A stretch of 64,000 nt of DNA from Paraburkholderia sp. LEh10 (GCF_017814945.1 NZ_JAGIPX010000018.1:62001-126000), one strand, 5' to 3'. Shown: positions 51,159-60,524, numbered from the stretch's first letter. Numbers and translations are program-made. The notes: a model not told the origin generated them from the letters alone.

Positions 51159-51869
51159 CTACTGAACCGTTTTCGCGTCCGAAGCGGGTACGGGCGGCGC
51201 GGTGCCGCCAGCTGCGATTTCATTCGACGCGCCGCCCGTTGCGCCGATAGGAAGCTTCACCGTGCGCACGGAGCCGTTGCCCAACGGGAAATCGGACATT
51301 GCGCTGCGCGCCAGATACGGCATCGCGGCGATCAGCGAGGACTGCTCGTCCGTATTGCGCGCCGTCACGTTATACAGCTCCTTGCCCGACGCGCGATCCG
51401 TGATGCGGATACCGAGCAGATGCGTGTACACGGGATAGCTCTGGCTCACGTAGCTCGCCGGATACGGACCCCAAGGTCCCCATGGATCGAACGGCCGGCC
51501 CCAGTAGTAAGGACCCGGCCACGGACTGTAGTAATACACGGGCTGAGAAACCGTCACCGTATCCGAGCGCATGCCGTACGCGAGTGCCACCAGATAGCGG
51601 GCGTCGTGCTCGTCGGTCTGCCGGAATGCGTGCGTCGCCAGTTCGTTTGCAACGATCTGTTCGTAGGTGGCCTGTTCGAGGTTGTTCTTCTGCTCGGGCG
51701 CGCGGGTGAACGCGTAAGTGCGCGTCGCGTCGCTGCCGCTCCAGTCGGAGAACGCCGTCACCTGTGTCGTCACGTAGGTCGTGCAACCGGCCAGCAGCGT
51801 GCCGAGCGCCACGAGCGCGAGCGCGAGCGCGGCATGGCGGGTCGAGCGGGTCGAACGGTCGGGTTTCAT
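51159..51869 (-). CDS. DUF4136 domain lipoprotein
   Basis: A 236-residue lipoprotein. The signal peptide ends in the lipobox LLAGC (Cys at about residue 29). The DUF4136 body begins TTQVTAFSDWSG and contains NLEQATYEQIVANELATHAF. An aromatic, proline-rich segment (YYYSPWPGPYYWGRPFDPWG) lies in the middle. Function unknown; outer-membrane attachment is likely because the residue after Cys is not Asp. Divergent from pepN. Confidence 0.85.
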   Translation of the reverse strand: MKPDRSTRSTRHAALALALVALGTLLAGCTTYVTTQVTAFSDWSGSDATRTYAFTRAPEQKNNLEQATYEQIVANELATHAFRQTDEHDARYLVALAYGMRSDTVTVSQPVYYYSPWPGPYYWGRPFDPWGPWGPYPASYVSQSYPVYTHLLGIRITDRASGKELYNVTARNTDEQSSLIAAMPYLARSAMSDFPLGNGSVRTVKLPIGATGGASNEIAAGGTAPPVPASDAKTVQ

Positions 51870-52049
51870 GGTCGTCCTTGTTGGTCTCGTCGCCCGCGTC
51901 TGCCGCGCGAGCGGCCCGATATTACGCTGACTGTCCCAATCGGCAAAAAGTTCTGCCCGCACGACGGGCCGAGGCTTTGTACAATGGTCCGATTCGCCCG
52001 GCCGGCGCACGACGCTCGCCGGCTTCGAGCTTTCTTCCATCACGACACC

Positions 52050-54752
52050 ATGGCCGATACCGAAACGCCTCAAGTGATCCGCCGCGCCGACTATGCGCCG
52101 CCCGCCTTTCTCATCGATACCGTCGCGCTCGAGTTCGATCTCGTGCCGGAACGCACGGTCGTCAGGAATACGATGCGCATCCGCCGCAATCCCGACGCCG
52201 TGCGCGCCGCGCATCTCGAACTGATGGGCGAGCAACTGGAATTCGTCGAAGCTTCGCTCGACGGCAAGCCGTATGCCGACGTGCACGCGCACGAGCACGG
52301 CCTGAGCGTCGACAACGTGCCCGATTCGTTCGAGCTGACGGTGACGGGCATCTGCAATGCCGCAGCGAACACCACGCTGTCCGGGCTCTATGTGTCGAGC
52401 GGCAACTTCTTCACGCAATGCGAGGCGGAAGGCTTCCGGCGCATCACGTGGTTCCTCGACCGGCCCGACGTGATGGCCACCTACACGGTGACGATGCGCG
52501 CCGACAAGGCCGCGTACCCCGTGCTGCTGTCCAACGGCAATCTGCTCGAACAGGGCGACCTGCCCGACGGCCGCCACTTCGCGCGCTGGGAAGACCCGTT
52601 CAGGAAACCGAGCTATCTGTTTGCGCTGGTTGCGGGCAAGCTCGTCGCGCTGGAAGAGCGCGTGAAGACGGGTTCGGGCAAGGAGAAGCTGCTGCAGGTG
52701 TGGGTCGAGGCGCACGATCTCGACAAGACACGTCACGCGATGGACTCGCTGATCCACTCGATCCGCTGGGACGAAGCGCGTTTCGGACTCGAACTCGATC
52801 TAGACCGCTTCATGATCGTGGCCGTCAGCGACTTCAACATGGGCGCGATGGAAAACAAGGGCCTCAATATCTTCAACACGAAGTATGTGCTGGCCAATCC
52901 CGAGACCGCGACGGATACCGACTTCTCGAACATCGAGGCGGTTGTCGGACACGAGTACTTCCACAACTGGACGGGCAATCGCGTCACATGCCGCGACTGG
53001 TTCCAGTTGAGTCTGAAGGAAGGGCTGACGGTGTTCCGCGACCAGGAATTTTCCGCGGACATGGCGAGCGGCGGCAGTTCGGGCGAGGACCAGGCGGCAC
53101 GCGCGACCAAGCGTATCGAAGACGTGCGCGTGCTGCGCCAGATGCAGTTCGCCGAAGACGCAGGCCCGATGGCGCATCCCGTTCGCCCGGAGAGCTACGT
53201 CGAGATCAACAACTTCTACACGATGACCGTCTATGAGAAAGGCTCGGAAGTCGTGCGGATGTATCAGACGCTATTCGGACGTGACGGCTTCCGTCGCGGG
53301 ATGGACCTGTACTTCAAGCGCCACGACGGCCAGGCCGTGACCTGCGACGACTTCCGCAACGCGATGGCCGATGCCAACGGCCGCGACCTCGCCCAGTTCG
53401 AGCGCTGGTACAGCCAGGCGGGCACGCCGCGCATCACGGTCGAAACGGGCTACGACAGCGCACGCAAGCGCTACACCGTGAAGCTCACGCAAGGCTATGG
53501 CGACGGCTCGGCCGCCGCGCGCGAAACGCAAAAAGGCCCGCTGCTGATTCCGTTCGCGATCGGCCTGATCGGCGCCGACGGCAACGATTTGCCGCTGCGT
53601 CTCGAAGGCGAAGCAGCGGCGTTTGCGCACACCACGCGCGTGCTCGAATTCACGGAGACCGAGCAGACGTTCACGTTCGTCGATGTCGCCGAGAAACCGC
53701 TGCCGTCACTGCTGCGTAATTTTTCGGCGCCCGTCGTCGTCGAATACGACTATACGGCGGACGAACTCGCGTTCCTGCTCGCGCACGACAGCGATCCGTT
53801 CAACCGCTGGGAAGCCGGCCAGCGGCTCGCCACGCGCGAACTGCTGACGCTCGCCGAGCGCGCGGCAACAGGTAAGACACTGGAGCTGGACGACACCGTC
53901 ATTGCCGCGTTCGGGCGCGTGCTGAACGACGAGACGCTGTCGCCCGCGTTCCGCGAGCTCGCGCTGATGCTGCCGTCGGAGGCGTATCTCGCCGAGCAGA
54001 TGGACGAATCCAATCCCGCCGCCGTGCACAGCGCGCGCCAGTTCGTGCGCAAGCGCCTCGCCTCGGCGCTCAAGGGCGACTGGCTCGCCATCTACGACCG
54101 ACACCAGACGCCCGGCGCGTACGAGCCGACCCCCGAAGCGGGCGGCCATCGCTCGCTGAAGAATCTGGCGCTCGCGTATCTCGCCGAACTCGACGCCCCC
54201 GCCGATGCCGTGCGGCTCGCCAAAGCGCAGTACGACGCGGCGAACAACATGACGGACCGCGCGTCGGCGCTCTCCGCGTTGCTGACGGCGGCAGCGTCGA
54301 ACGGCGGTGCGGCGGCTGCGGATGCGCTCGACGAGTTCTATCGCCGCTTCGAAAACGAGCCGCTCGTCATCGACAAGTGGTTCGCGCTGCAAGCGATGCA
54401 ACGCGGCACGAAGCAGCGCCCCGTCATCGACATCGTGCGCAAGCTGATGGCGCATCCCGCGTTCACCCTGAAGAACCCGAACCGCGCGCGCTCGCTGATC
54501 TTCAGCTTCTGCTCGGCGAATCCGGCGCAGTTCCACGCGCAAGACGGCTCGGGCTACGCATTCTGGGCCGAGCAGGTGATCGCGCTCGACGCGCTCAATC
54601 CGCAGGTTGCCGCGCGCCTCGCGCGGGCGCTGGAACTGTGGCGGCGCTTCACGCCCGCGCTGCGCGAGCAGATGCGCGCGGCGCTCGAAAAGGTCGCGGG
54701 GCAGGCGAAATCGCGCGACGTGCGCGAGATCGTCGAGAAGGCATTGGCCTGA
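52050..54752 (+). CDS. pepN: Aminopeptidase N (M1 family)
   Basis: A 900-residue zinc aminopeptidase that trims N-terminal residues from peptides in the cytoplasm. The exopeptidase motif GAMENKGLNIF lies at about 265-269 and the zinc site HEYFH (about 301-305) is followed by 18 residues and the third ligand Glu in SLKEGLTVFRDQEF. The C-terminal ~450 residues are the all-helical domain of the E. coli-type enzyme. I start at MADTETPQVIRRADYAPPAF; the frame stays open far upstream but overlaps the divergent lipoprotein gene. A -10-like TACAAT (51980-51985) lies 64 bp upstream. Confidence 0.96.
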   Translation: MADTETPQVIRRADYAPPAFLIDTVALEFDLVPERTVVRNTMRIRRNPDAVRAAHLELMGEQLEFVEASLDGKPYADVHAHEHGLSVDNVPDSFELTVTGICNAAANTTLSGLYVSSGNFFTQCEAEGFRRITWFLDRPDVMATYTVTMRADKAAYPVLLSNGNLLEQGDLPDGRHFARWEDPFRKPSYLFALVAGKLVALEERVKTGSGKEKLLQVWVEAHDLDKTRHAMDSLIHSIRWDEARFGLELDLDRFMIVAVSDFNMGAMENKGLNIFNTKYVLANPETATDTDFSNIEAVVGHEYFHNWTGNRVTCRDWFQLSLKEGLTVFRDQEFSADMASGGSSGEDQAARATKRIEDVRVLRQMQFAEDAGPMAHPVRPESYVEINNFYTMTVYEKGSEVVRMYQTLFGRDGFRRGMDLYFKRHDGQAVTCDDFRNAMADANGRDLAQFERWYSQAGTPRITVETGYDSARKRYTVKLTQGYGDGSAAARETQKGPLLIPFAIGLIGADGNDLPLRLEGEAAAFAHTTRVLEFTETEQTFTFVDVAEKPLPSLLRNFSAPVVVEYDYTADELAFLLAHDSDPFNRWEAGQRLATRELLTLAERAATGKTLELDDTVIAAFGRVLNDETLSPAFRELALMLPSEAYLAEQMDESNPAAVHSARQFVRKRLASALKGDWLAIYDRHQTPGAYEPTPEAGGHRSLKNLALAYLAELDAPADAVRLAKAQYDAANNMTDRASALSALLTAAASNGGAAAADALDEFYRRFENEPLVIDKWFALQAMQRGTKQRPVIDIVRKLMAHPAFTLKNPNRARSLIFSFCSANPAQFHAQDGSGYAFWAEQVIALDALNPQVAARLARALELWRRFTPALREQMRAALEKVAGQAKSRDVREIVEKALA

Positions 54753-54775
54753 TTCTCCTTTTCTGCTCGCAGTCG

Positions 54776-54803
54776 AAAGCCGGCATGCATGCCGGCTTTT
54801 TTT
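54776..54803 (+). terminator. Rho-independent terminator after pepN
   Basis: A perfect 24-bp palindrome (AAAGCCGGCATG and complement, 54776-54799) followed by further T residues, 23 bp after the pepN stop. Confidence 0.92.
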
Positions 54804-54933
54804 CGTCCGTTTCGCCTGATTCCGTCAGTTTGCCTTATGCCATTCGGACGACTGGTTTCGCCCGCTCATCGGGATCACACTCGACGTGTTCATTTACTGG
54901 TTTACGTTTAACATGACACGTTATATCATCCCC

Positions 54934-55215
54934 ATGATCTCGACATTCGGCGACAAGGAAACGGCGCTGGTATTCAAAGGCAAGTTCGTGCAGTCACTGC
55001 CGCGCGAAGTACAACTTATTGCGCGCCGCAAGCTCTTGCTGATCGACGCCGCGAAATCCATCAAGGACATGTTCGCGCCGCCCGGCAACCGTCTGGAACT
55101 GCTTCAAGGCATGCGCAGCGGCCAATGGAGCATTCGTATCAACGCGCAATGGCGCATCTGCTTTCAGTACATCGACGGCGATGCGCTCAGTGTCGAGATC
55201 GTCGGCTATCACTGA
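54934..55215 (+). CDS. higB: HigB-type toxin (RelE superfamily)
   Basis: A 93-residue RelE/ParE-fold mRNA interferase. KSIKDMFAPPGNRLELLQGM and WSIRINAQWRICFQY are the HigB core, including the basic residues used for RNA cleavage. I start at ATG 54934 (MISTFGDKETALVF); an ATG seven codons upstream (54913) is possible. The toxin gene precedes the antitoxin gene, as usual for higBA. The A+T-rich stretch 54891-54926 just upstream contains TTATAT (54921-54926) and probably the module's own autoregulated promoter. Confidence 0.9.
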   Translation: MISTFGDKETALVFKGKFVQSLPREVQLIARRKLLLIDAAKSIKDMFAPPGNRLELLQGMRSGQWSIRINAQWRICFQYIDGDALSVEIVGYH

Positions 55216-55233
55216 TTCACTTGGGAGACCTGT

Positions 55234-55674
55234 ATGGTCGTCAAACGCTCAGAACTGGACAGCACCGACTTCTCCGACATTTCCACCGGCGAACGGATGC
55301 CCGAAACGACGCCAGGCGATATCCTGCGCAGCGAATTTCTGGAACCACTCGGCATGTCGGCCAATGCACTGTCGCTGGCGCTGCGCGTGCCGGCGCCGCG
55401 CATCAACGACATCGTGCGCGGCAAGCGCGCCATCTCGTCGGAAACGGCGTTGCGTCTGTCGCGCTATTTCGGCAACAGCGCCCATTTCTGGCTCAATCTT
55501 CAGATTGCGTACGACTTGCGTGTCGCCATCGCGGAGTCGGGCGCGCAGATCGAGCGCGAGATCGAGCCACTGCCGCCCTCGCGCCGGCCAAAGCATGCGC
55601 GGCTGTCGCGCGAGCAGATAAAAGCCGCCGAAGATGCCGATGCCGCCGGCCGCCGGGTCTCGGCGTCGCGTTGA
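55234..55674 (+). CDS. higA: HigA-type antitoxin (XRE family)
   Basis: A 146-residue antitoxin. The XRE helix-turn-helix spans about residues 25-90: TTPGDILRSEFLEPLGMSAN, LRVPAPRINDIVRGKRAISS and YFGNSAHFWLNLQIAYDLRV, the HigA/VapI signature. The ~40-residue Arg/Lys/Ala-rich C-terminus is longer than typical. GGGAGA precedes the ATG, 18 bp after higB. It should neutralise HigB and repress the operon. Confidence 0.9.
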   Translation: MVVKRSELDSTDFSDISTGERMPETTPGDILRSEFLEPLGMSANALSLALRVPAPRINDIVRGKRAISSETALRLSRYFGNSAHFWLNLQIAYDLRVAIAESGAQIEREIEPLPPSRRPKHARLSREQIKAAEDADAAGRRVSASR

Positions 55675-55836
55675 CGCAACGCGGCGGCGGCTTGCGCGAG
55701 CGCGGTCGCTCAGGCCGGCGCGGCATTGCGCGGCGCCGGCGGCTTGCGGCAAGCTGACGGGGATTTTTTTAGTCACGGAACCCGAACATCGAAAGGTTAA
55801 AATCGGGATATTCCCAAGCCTCTCCGGAGTACAGCA

Positions 55837-56853
55837 ATGTCTTTGCAACGTCGTACCACTCTCACCAAGTATCTGATCGAGCAGCAGCGCGAGCACAACA
55901 ATCTGCCTGCCGATCTGCGTCTGTTGATCGAAGTCGTCGCGCGTGCGTGCAAGGCCATCAGCTACCACGTCAGCAAGGGCGCGCTCGGCGATGCGCTCGG
56001 CTCGGCCGGCAGCGAGAACGTTCAGGGCGAAGTTCAGAAGAAGCTCGACATCCTGTCGAACGAAATCCTGCTCGAAGCCAATGAATGGGGCGGCAATCTG
56101 GCGGGCATGGCATCGGAGGAAATGGAACAGTTCTTCCCGATTCCCGTGAACTATCCGCGGGGCGAATACCTGCTCGTGTTCGATCCCCTCGATGGCTCTT
56201 CGAACATCGACGTCAACGTATCGATCGGCACGATCTTCTCGGTGCTGCGTTGCCCCGACGGCCAGCAGCCGACTGAGCAATCGTTCCTGCAAAAGGGCAC
56301 GCAGCAGGTCGCCGCAGGCTATGCCGTGTACGGCCCGCAGACGGTGCTCGTGCTGACGACGGGCAACGGCGTCAACTGCTTCACGCTCGACCGCGAGCTG
56401 GGTTCATGGGTGCTCACGCAAAGCGATATGCGCATCCCCGTCGAGACGCGCGAGTACGCAATCAACGCGTCGAACCAGCGTCACTGGTACGAGCCCGTCC
56501 AGCAGTACATCGGCGAACTCAACGCGGGCAAGGACGGCCCGCGCCAGACCGACTTCAATATGCGCTGGATCGCTTCGATGGTCGCCGACGTGCATCGCAT
56601 CCTGAGCCGTGGCGGCATCTTCATGTATCCCGCTGACAAGCGCGATCCATCGAAGCCCGGCAAGCTGCGCCTCATGTACGAAGCGAACCCGATGTCGTTC
56701 ATCGTCGAGCAGGCAGGGGGCGCCGCGACCAATGGCGAGAAGCGCATTCTCGACATCCAGCCGAAGAGCCTGCATGAGCGCGTCGCCGTGTTCCTCGGCT
56801 CGAAGAACGAGGTCGATCGCGTGACTCGCTATCACCTCGAAAAGAAAAGTTAA
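55837..56853 (+). CDS. fbp: Fructose-1,6-bisphosphatase class I
   Basis: A 338-residue gluconeogenic enzyme that hydrolyses fructose-1,6-bisphosphate to fructose-6-phosphate. Metal and phosphate motif VFDPLDGSSNIDVNVSIGT (about residues 113-131) is preceded by metal-binding ASEEMEQ; KLRLMYEANPMSFIVEQAGG is the sugar-binding C-terminal motif. Start MSLQRRTTLTKYLIEQQ with CCGGAG upstream. In many Burkholderiales fbp follows pepN directly; here higBA separates them. Confidence 0.97.
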   Translation: MSLQRRTTLTKYLIEQQREHNNLPADLRLLIEVVARACKAISYHVSKGALGDALGSAGSENVQGEVQKKLDILSNEILLEANEWGGNLAGMASEEMEQFFPIPVNYPRGEYLLVFDPLDGSSNIDVNVSIGTIFSVLRCPDGQQPTEQSFLQKGTQQVAAGYAVYGPQTVLVLTTGNGVNCFTLDRELGSWVLTQSDMRIPVETREYAINASNQRHWYEPVQQYIGELNAGKDGPRQTDFNMRWIASMVADVHRILSRGGIFMYPADKRDPSKPGKLRLMYEANPMSFIVEQAGGAATNGEKRILDIQPKSLHERVAVFLGSKNEVDRVTRYHLEKKS

Positions 56854-56861
56854 GAAAGTAC

Positions 56862-56890
56862 TTGTCAGCCGCTAAGAGCCACTCTATAAT
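56862..56890 (+). promoter_or_regulatory. Sigma-70 promoter of tRNA-Thr
   Basis: TTGTCA (56862-56867), a 17-bp spacer and TATAAT (56885-56890), a near-consensus promoter 47 bp before the tRNA. Confidence 0.9.
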
Positions 56891-56937
56891 CTTTCTTCTT
56901 CGTTGCTGACGAACAAAAACGAACGCAACGACTGAGA

Positions 56938-57013
56938 GCCGGAATAGCTCAGACGGTAGAGCAGCGCATTCGTAATGCGAAGGTCGGGGGTTCGATTCCT
57001 CTTTCCGGCACCA
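56938..57013 (+). tRNA. tRNA-Thr (anticodon CGU)
   Basis: A 76-base tRNA including encoded CCA. Acceptor arm GCCGGAA pairs with TTCCGGC; D-arm GCTC...GAGC; anticodon loop TTCGTAA gives CGU, reading ACG; T-arm GGGGTTCGATTCCT. The anticodon arm is identical in pattern to E. coli thrW. Confidence 0.97.
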
Positions 57014-57021
57014 GCGGATTC

Positions 57022-57060
57022 AATCAAAAAGCCCAGTCCCCGTGACTGGGCTTTTTGATT
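57022..57060. terminator. Strong bidirectional terminator after tRNA-Thr
   Basis: The arms AATCAAAAAGCCCAGTC (57022-57038) and their exact complement (57044-57060) flank a 5-base loop, with A5/T5 within the stem, so it can end both the tRNA transcript and the convergent acyl-CoA dehydrogenase transcript. Confidence 0.92.
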
Positions 57061-57106
57061 TCTACGATGGCCTTTTGCTGCGCTCAGCTCTTTTGCTGCG
57101 CTCAAC

Positions 57107-58246
57107 TCACGCCAGCACCGACCTCGCGATCACGGTCCGCTGAATCTCCGACGAGCCCTCGTAGATCCGCAAGATCCGCGCGTCACGCACCAGCCGCTCC
57201 AACGGCATGTCGCGCGTGAAGCCATAGCCGCCGTGCATCTGCAGCGCGGCATCGGTGACGAATGCAACCATCTCCGACGCGTAAAGCTTGGCCATCGACG
57301 CATCCTGCGTGAACGGGACACCCGCCGCACGCTTCGCGGCCGCCTGCAGCGTCAGCAGCCATGCTGCTTCAAGCCGCGTCTTCATATCGGCGATCATCCA
57401 TTGCAAGCCTTGCTTGTTCGACAGGGGGTCGCCGCCAACCTGCCGCGCCTTCAGCCAATCGACAGCGGCCGAGAGCGCCGCTTCCGCAATTCCGATACTC
57501 GTTGCGGCGACATCGAGCCGGCTGTTGTCGAGCACTTTCATCGCCGTGCGAAAGCCGCTGCCTTCCTGGCCCAACCGGTTTGCAGCCGGAACGAAGCAGT
57601 CGAGCGCCACTTCATGCGCGGGCGCGCCGCGAATGCCCATCAATTTTTCAGCGGGCGCCACGTCGATACCCGGCGTTCGCCCGTCGATCACGAACGCGCT
57701 GATCCCGCGCGCGCCGGCACCGGGACCGGTCTTCGCGTACACGACGATGAAGCCCGCCGCTTCCGCGTTCGAAATAAAGTGCTTGACGCCCTTGATCCGA
57801 TAGCCGTCGCCGTCACGCGTCGCTCGCGTCGCCATGTCGGCGGGGTTGGAGCCGGCGCGCGGTTCCGTCAGCGCGAACGCGCCGAGCTTGCGCCCGCAGG
57901 CCGCATCGGGCAGATAGCGCTCGCGCAAAGCATCGTCGCCGCCTATCAGGATCGAATCGGTCGCGAGATAGTGCGCGCCGACCATCGATGAAGTCGATGC
58001 GCACGCCTTCGCGATCTCCACCAGCGCGAGAACAATCGCCACCGGCGACGCCTCCACCCCGCCCCAACGCTCCGGCACGTTCATGCCCATCACGCCGAGT
58101 TCGGCGAGCGATGCGACATAGCGCGTCGTCGAAAGCTCTTCGCGGTCGACTTGCGCAGCGCGCGGCGCGAGTTCGCTTTGCGCGAAACGCGCGATGGCGT
58201 CGGCGATCTCAATGTCGTTGTTTTCGATACCCAGCCGCTTATGCAT
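57107..58246 (-). CDS. Acyl-CoA dehydrogenase family protein
   Basis: A 379-residue FAD-dependent acyl-CoA dehydrogenase. LGAFALTEPRAGSNPADMAT (FAD/substrate), YRIKGVKHFISNAEAAGFIV, LQMHGGYGFTRDMPLERLVR and the catalytic-Glu motif RILRIYEGSSEIQRTVIARS are all present. It overlaps the CoA-transferase stop by eight bases, so the two enzymes act in one catabolic route: activation by CoA transfer, then alpha,beta-dehydrogenation. The acyl substrate is not evident; glutaryl-CoA-type features are not clear. Confidence 0.9.
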   Translation of the reverse strand: MHKRLGIENNDIEIADAIARFAQSELAPRAAQVDREELSTTRYVASLAELGVMGMNVPERWGGVEASPVAIVLALVEIAKACASTSSMVGAHYLATDSILIGGDDALRERYLPDAACGRKLGAFALTEPRAGSNPADMATRATRDGDGYRIKGVKHFISNAEAAGFIVVYAKTGPGAGARGISAFVIDGRTPGIDVAPAEKLMGIRGAPAHEVALDCFVPAANRLGQEGSGFRTAMKVLDNSRLDVAATSIGIAEAALSAAVDWLKARQVGGDPLSNKQGLQWMIADMKTRLEAAWLLTLQAAAKRAAGVPFTQDASMAKLYASEMVAFVTDAALQMHGGYGFTRDMPLERLVRDARILRIYEGSSEIQRTVIARSVLA

Positions 58247-59486
58247 GATGGCGCTCCTTACGAACGGCGTCGTTTGCATTCGCTGCGCAACCGCCGAACG
58301 CGCCGCGAGCGCGCAACGACGCAATGTCATCCGCGTCGTAGCCGAGTTGCTGTAGCAGCGCGTCGGCATGCTCGCCGAGCGCCGGCGCAGGCGACACGCG
58401 ATTCGCCGCATACGCGGAGAACTTCACCGGCTGCGAGGGCAGACGCGCGGCAAACCTGCCCTCTCGCCGGACCTCCGTCAGCACGGCGCGATGCGCGGCG
58501 TGCTCGCTGTCCAGCGCCTGCTGGAGATTGCGGATCGGCGCAACGGGGATGCCCGCCGCGCCGAGAACGCGATTGACTTCATCAACGGTGTGCGGCGACG
58601 ACCATGCCTCGATCGCCGCGCGCAATTCGGCTTCATGGCGGCAACGCGACGCATCGCTGGCAAAGCGCGGGTCGTCGGCGAGATGCGGCGCGCCGATTGC
58701 ATGCGCGAACGTAGCGAACAGCTTATTGTTCAGCACGGCGACGACATAGAAGCCGTCAGCGGCGCGAAACGCACTGAACGGCGCCGACGACGGATGCCGG
58801 TTCCCCACGCGGCGCGGCGCGATTCCTGTTGCGGCATAACGCGCGACGAGCGTTGCGCTCAGTCCGAGTGTGGCGTCGAACATCGATACGTCGACATGCG
58901 TGCCCTTGCCGCTCTTCTCGCGCGCAAGGAGCGCGGCGAGCACGCCCCACGACGCAAACAGGCCGCTGACGACGTCGGACACGGATTCGCCGATCATCGT
59001 CGGCGGCCCATCGGGCGAGCCCGTTGCATCCATCAGCCCGCACATCGCCTGCAGGATGATGTCGTATGCGGGCCGATGCGACTCGGGTCCCGTCTGGCCG
59101 AAACCCGACACGCTCGCATACACGACAGACGGATTGAGCGCGCTCAGCGCCGCGTAGCCGATGCCCAGCTTGTCCGCAACGCCCGGCCGGAAATTCTCGA
59201 CGACGACATCGGCGTCGGCGCACAACGCGAGCGCCAGTTCGCGCCCCGCGCCCGTCTTCAGATCGAGCACGATGCCGCGCTTGTTGCGGTTCATCGCAGC
59301 AAAGAGCGCGCTCTCGCCATCCGCGGAAAATGGTCCGACCGCGCGATAGTCGTCGCCCGCGGGCGGCTCGATCTTGATCACATCGGCGCCCAGATCGCTG
59401 AGCAGCGCGGCGCAATAGGGACCCGCCAGCACGCGCGAGAAATCGATCACGCGTATGCCTTCGAGCGGTAGATTCGAACGTGGCAT
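58239..59486 (-). CDS. CaiB/BaiF (type III) CoA-transferase
   Basis: A 415-residue family III CoA-transferase. GIRVIDFSRVLAGPYCAALL and LGADVIKIEPPAGDDYRAVG begin the protein; NRNKRGIVLDLKTGAGRELA and VVENFRPGVADKLGIGY follow. The active-site Asp is expected in PAYDIILQAMCGLMDATG. GGAGCG precedes the start at 59486. Divergent from the LysR gene, whose product probably controls it. Confidence 0.9.
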   Translation of the reverse strand: MPRSNLPLEGIRVIDFSRVLAGPYCAALLSDLGADVIKIEPPAGDDYRAVGPFSADGESALFAAMNRNKRGIVLDLKTGAGRELALALCADADVVVENFRPGVADKLGIGYAALSALNPSVVYASVSGFGQTGPESHRPAYDIILQAMCGLMDATGSPDGPPTMIGESVSDVVSGLFASWGVLAALLAREKSGKGTHVDVSMFDATLGLSATLVARYAATGIAPRRVGNRHPSSAPFSAFRAADGFYVVAVLNNKLFATFAHAIGAPHLADDPRFASDASRCRHEAELRAAIEAWSSPHTVDEVNRVLGAAGIPVAPIRNLQQALDSEHAAHRAVLTEVRREGRFAARLPSQPVKFSAYAANRVSPAPALGEHADALLQQLGYDADDIASLRARGAFGGCAANANDAVRKERHHA

Positions 59487-59568
59487 CGAACGCTCCTTTC
59501 GACAGATCTTCGATGCATCGATTCTCGGCCGCGACCGCCTATCAAGTAAAATATGGAATTGCATTAAC

Positions 59569-59578
59569 ACCTATAGGT
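59569..59578. promoter_or_regulatory. Palindrome in the LysR / CoA-transferase divergent promoter
   Basis: ACCTATAGGT is a perfect 10-bp palindrome eight bases before the LysR start codon, within an A+T-rich 99-bp divergent gap (59487-59585). It could be part of a regulator or autorepression site. Confidence 0.45.
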
Positions 59579-59585
59579 TTTTCCA

Positions 59586-60524
59586 ATGCGTGTCTCGTTG
59601 CGGCTCCTGCGTTATTTCACGGCGACGGCGGAAATGGGCAGCACGACGGCCGCCGCAAAAATACTGAACGTGTCGCAGCCATCGATCTCGGTTGCCATCC
59701 GCGAACTCGAATCGCTGTTCGACGACACGTTGTTCGCCCGCGAATCGGGCGCGAAGATGACCTTGACGCGGTTCGGCGTGCGCAAGCTGGCAGAAGCGCA
59801 GCAACTGTTGACCGCGGCCTCATCGTTTGAAGCCGATGACAGCGGCAATGCCGCATCTGGCGAAGTGCAGATCGGCGTATTCAGCACGATCGCACCCGTC
59901 TATCTCCCCGTGTTGCTGCGCATTGCGCGCACACGTTTTCCCGAACTGTCGATACGTTTCGTCGAAGGCGATCTGCTGCAACTCGAAGACGCGTTGCGCA
60001 GCAGCCGCATCGAGCTCGCGCTGATGTACGACGTCGGCCTGCCTGCCGACATCGAACGCGAATGTCTCGCGCAATTGCGGCCTTATGCGCTCGTGCCCGC
60101 TGCATCGAAGCTCGCAAAGAAGGCGGGCAAGCTGTCGCTGCACGTTCTCGCCAAAGAGCCGCTGATCCTGATCGATCTGCCGCACAGCCGCGAGTTTCTG
60201 ATGGCGCCGTTCTGGCAGTGCGGGCTTGCGCCTGAAGTGCGTTATCGCGCGACCTCGCTGGAACTCGTGCGCAGCATGGTGGCGAACGGCTTAGGCGTAT
60301 CGTTGCTGATTACGCAGGGCGAGCCGGCCGGATCGGCGGCGGGCGCGATCGAACGGCCCATTCGTGAAGAGACCATCCGGCAGCCGCTCGTGATCGCGCG
60401 GCCCGCTCGCGCGTCGCGCACGAACGCATCGGAACTCGTCGCGCAGTGCGTGCGCGACGCCGTCAACGAAGCGATGACAAGACGCGCAGGCCATCCGCGC
60501 CGAAGCGCGACGCGCCAGAGCTGA
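59586..60524 (+). CDS. LysR-type transcriptional regulator
   Basis: A 312-residue LysR regulator. Helix-turn-helix at about residues 1-65 (SLRLLRYFTATAEMGSTTAA; LNVSQPSISVAIRELE), then the effector domain (GEVQIGVFSTIAPVYLPVLL; PLILIDLPHSREFLMAPFW). It is divergently placed to the CoA-transferase and acyl-CoA dehydrogenase genes and presumably activates them in response to a pathway metabolite. The C-terminus ends in a basic, low-complexity tail. Confidence 0.9.
   Translation: MRVSLRLLRYFTATAEMGSTTAAAKILNVSQPSISVAIRELESLFDDTLFARESGAKMTLTRFGVRKLAEAQQLLTAASSFEADDSGNAASGEVQIGVFSTIAPVYLPVLLRIARTRFPELSIRFVEGDLLQLEDALRSSRIELALMYDVGLPADIERECLAQLRPYALVPAASKLAKKAGKLSLHVLAKEPLILIDLPHSREFLMAPFWQCGLAPEVRYRATSLELVRSMVANGLGVSLLITQGEPAGSAAGAIERPIREETIRQPLVIARPARASRTNASELVAQCVRDAVNEAMTRRAGHPRRSATRQS

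Noticed and set aside
51420..52049. 210-codon upstream extension of pepN
   Set aside because: It overlaps the divergent DUF4136 gene and has no peptidase similarity; the M1 family start is at 52050.
56884..57105. Minus-strand ORF across tRNA-Thr (contains KRNRTPDLRITNALLYRLSYSG)
   Set aside because: This is a translation of the antisense of the tRNA, a common false gene in databases.
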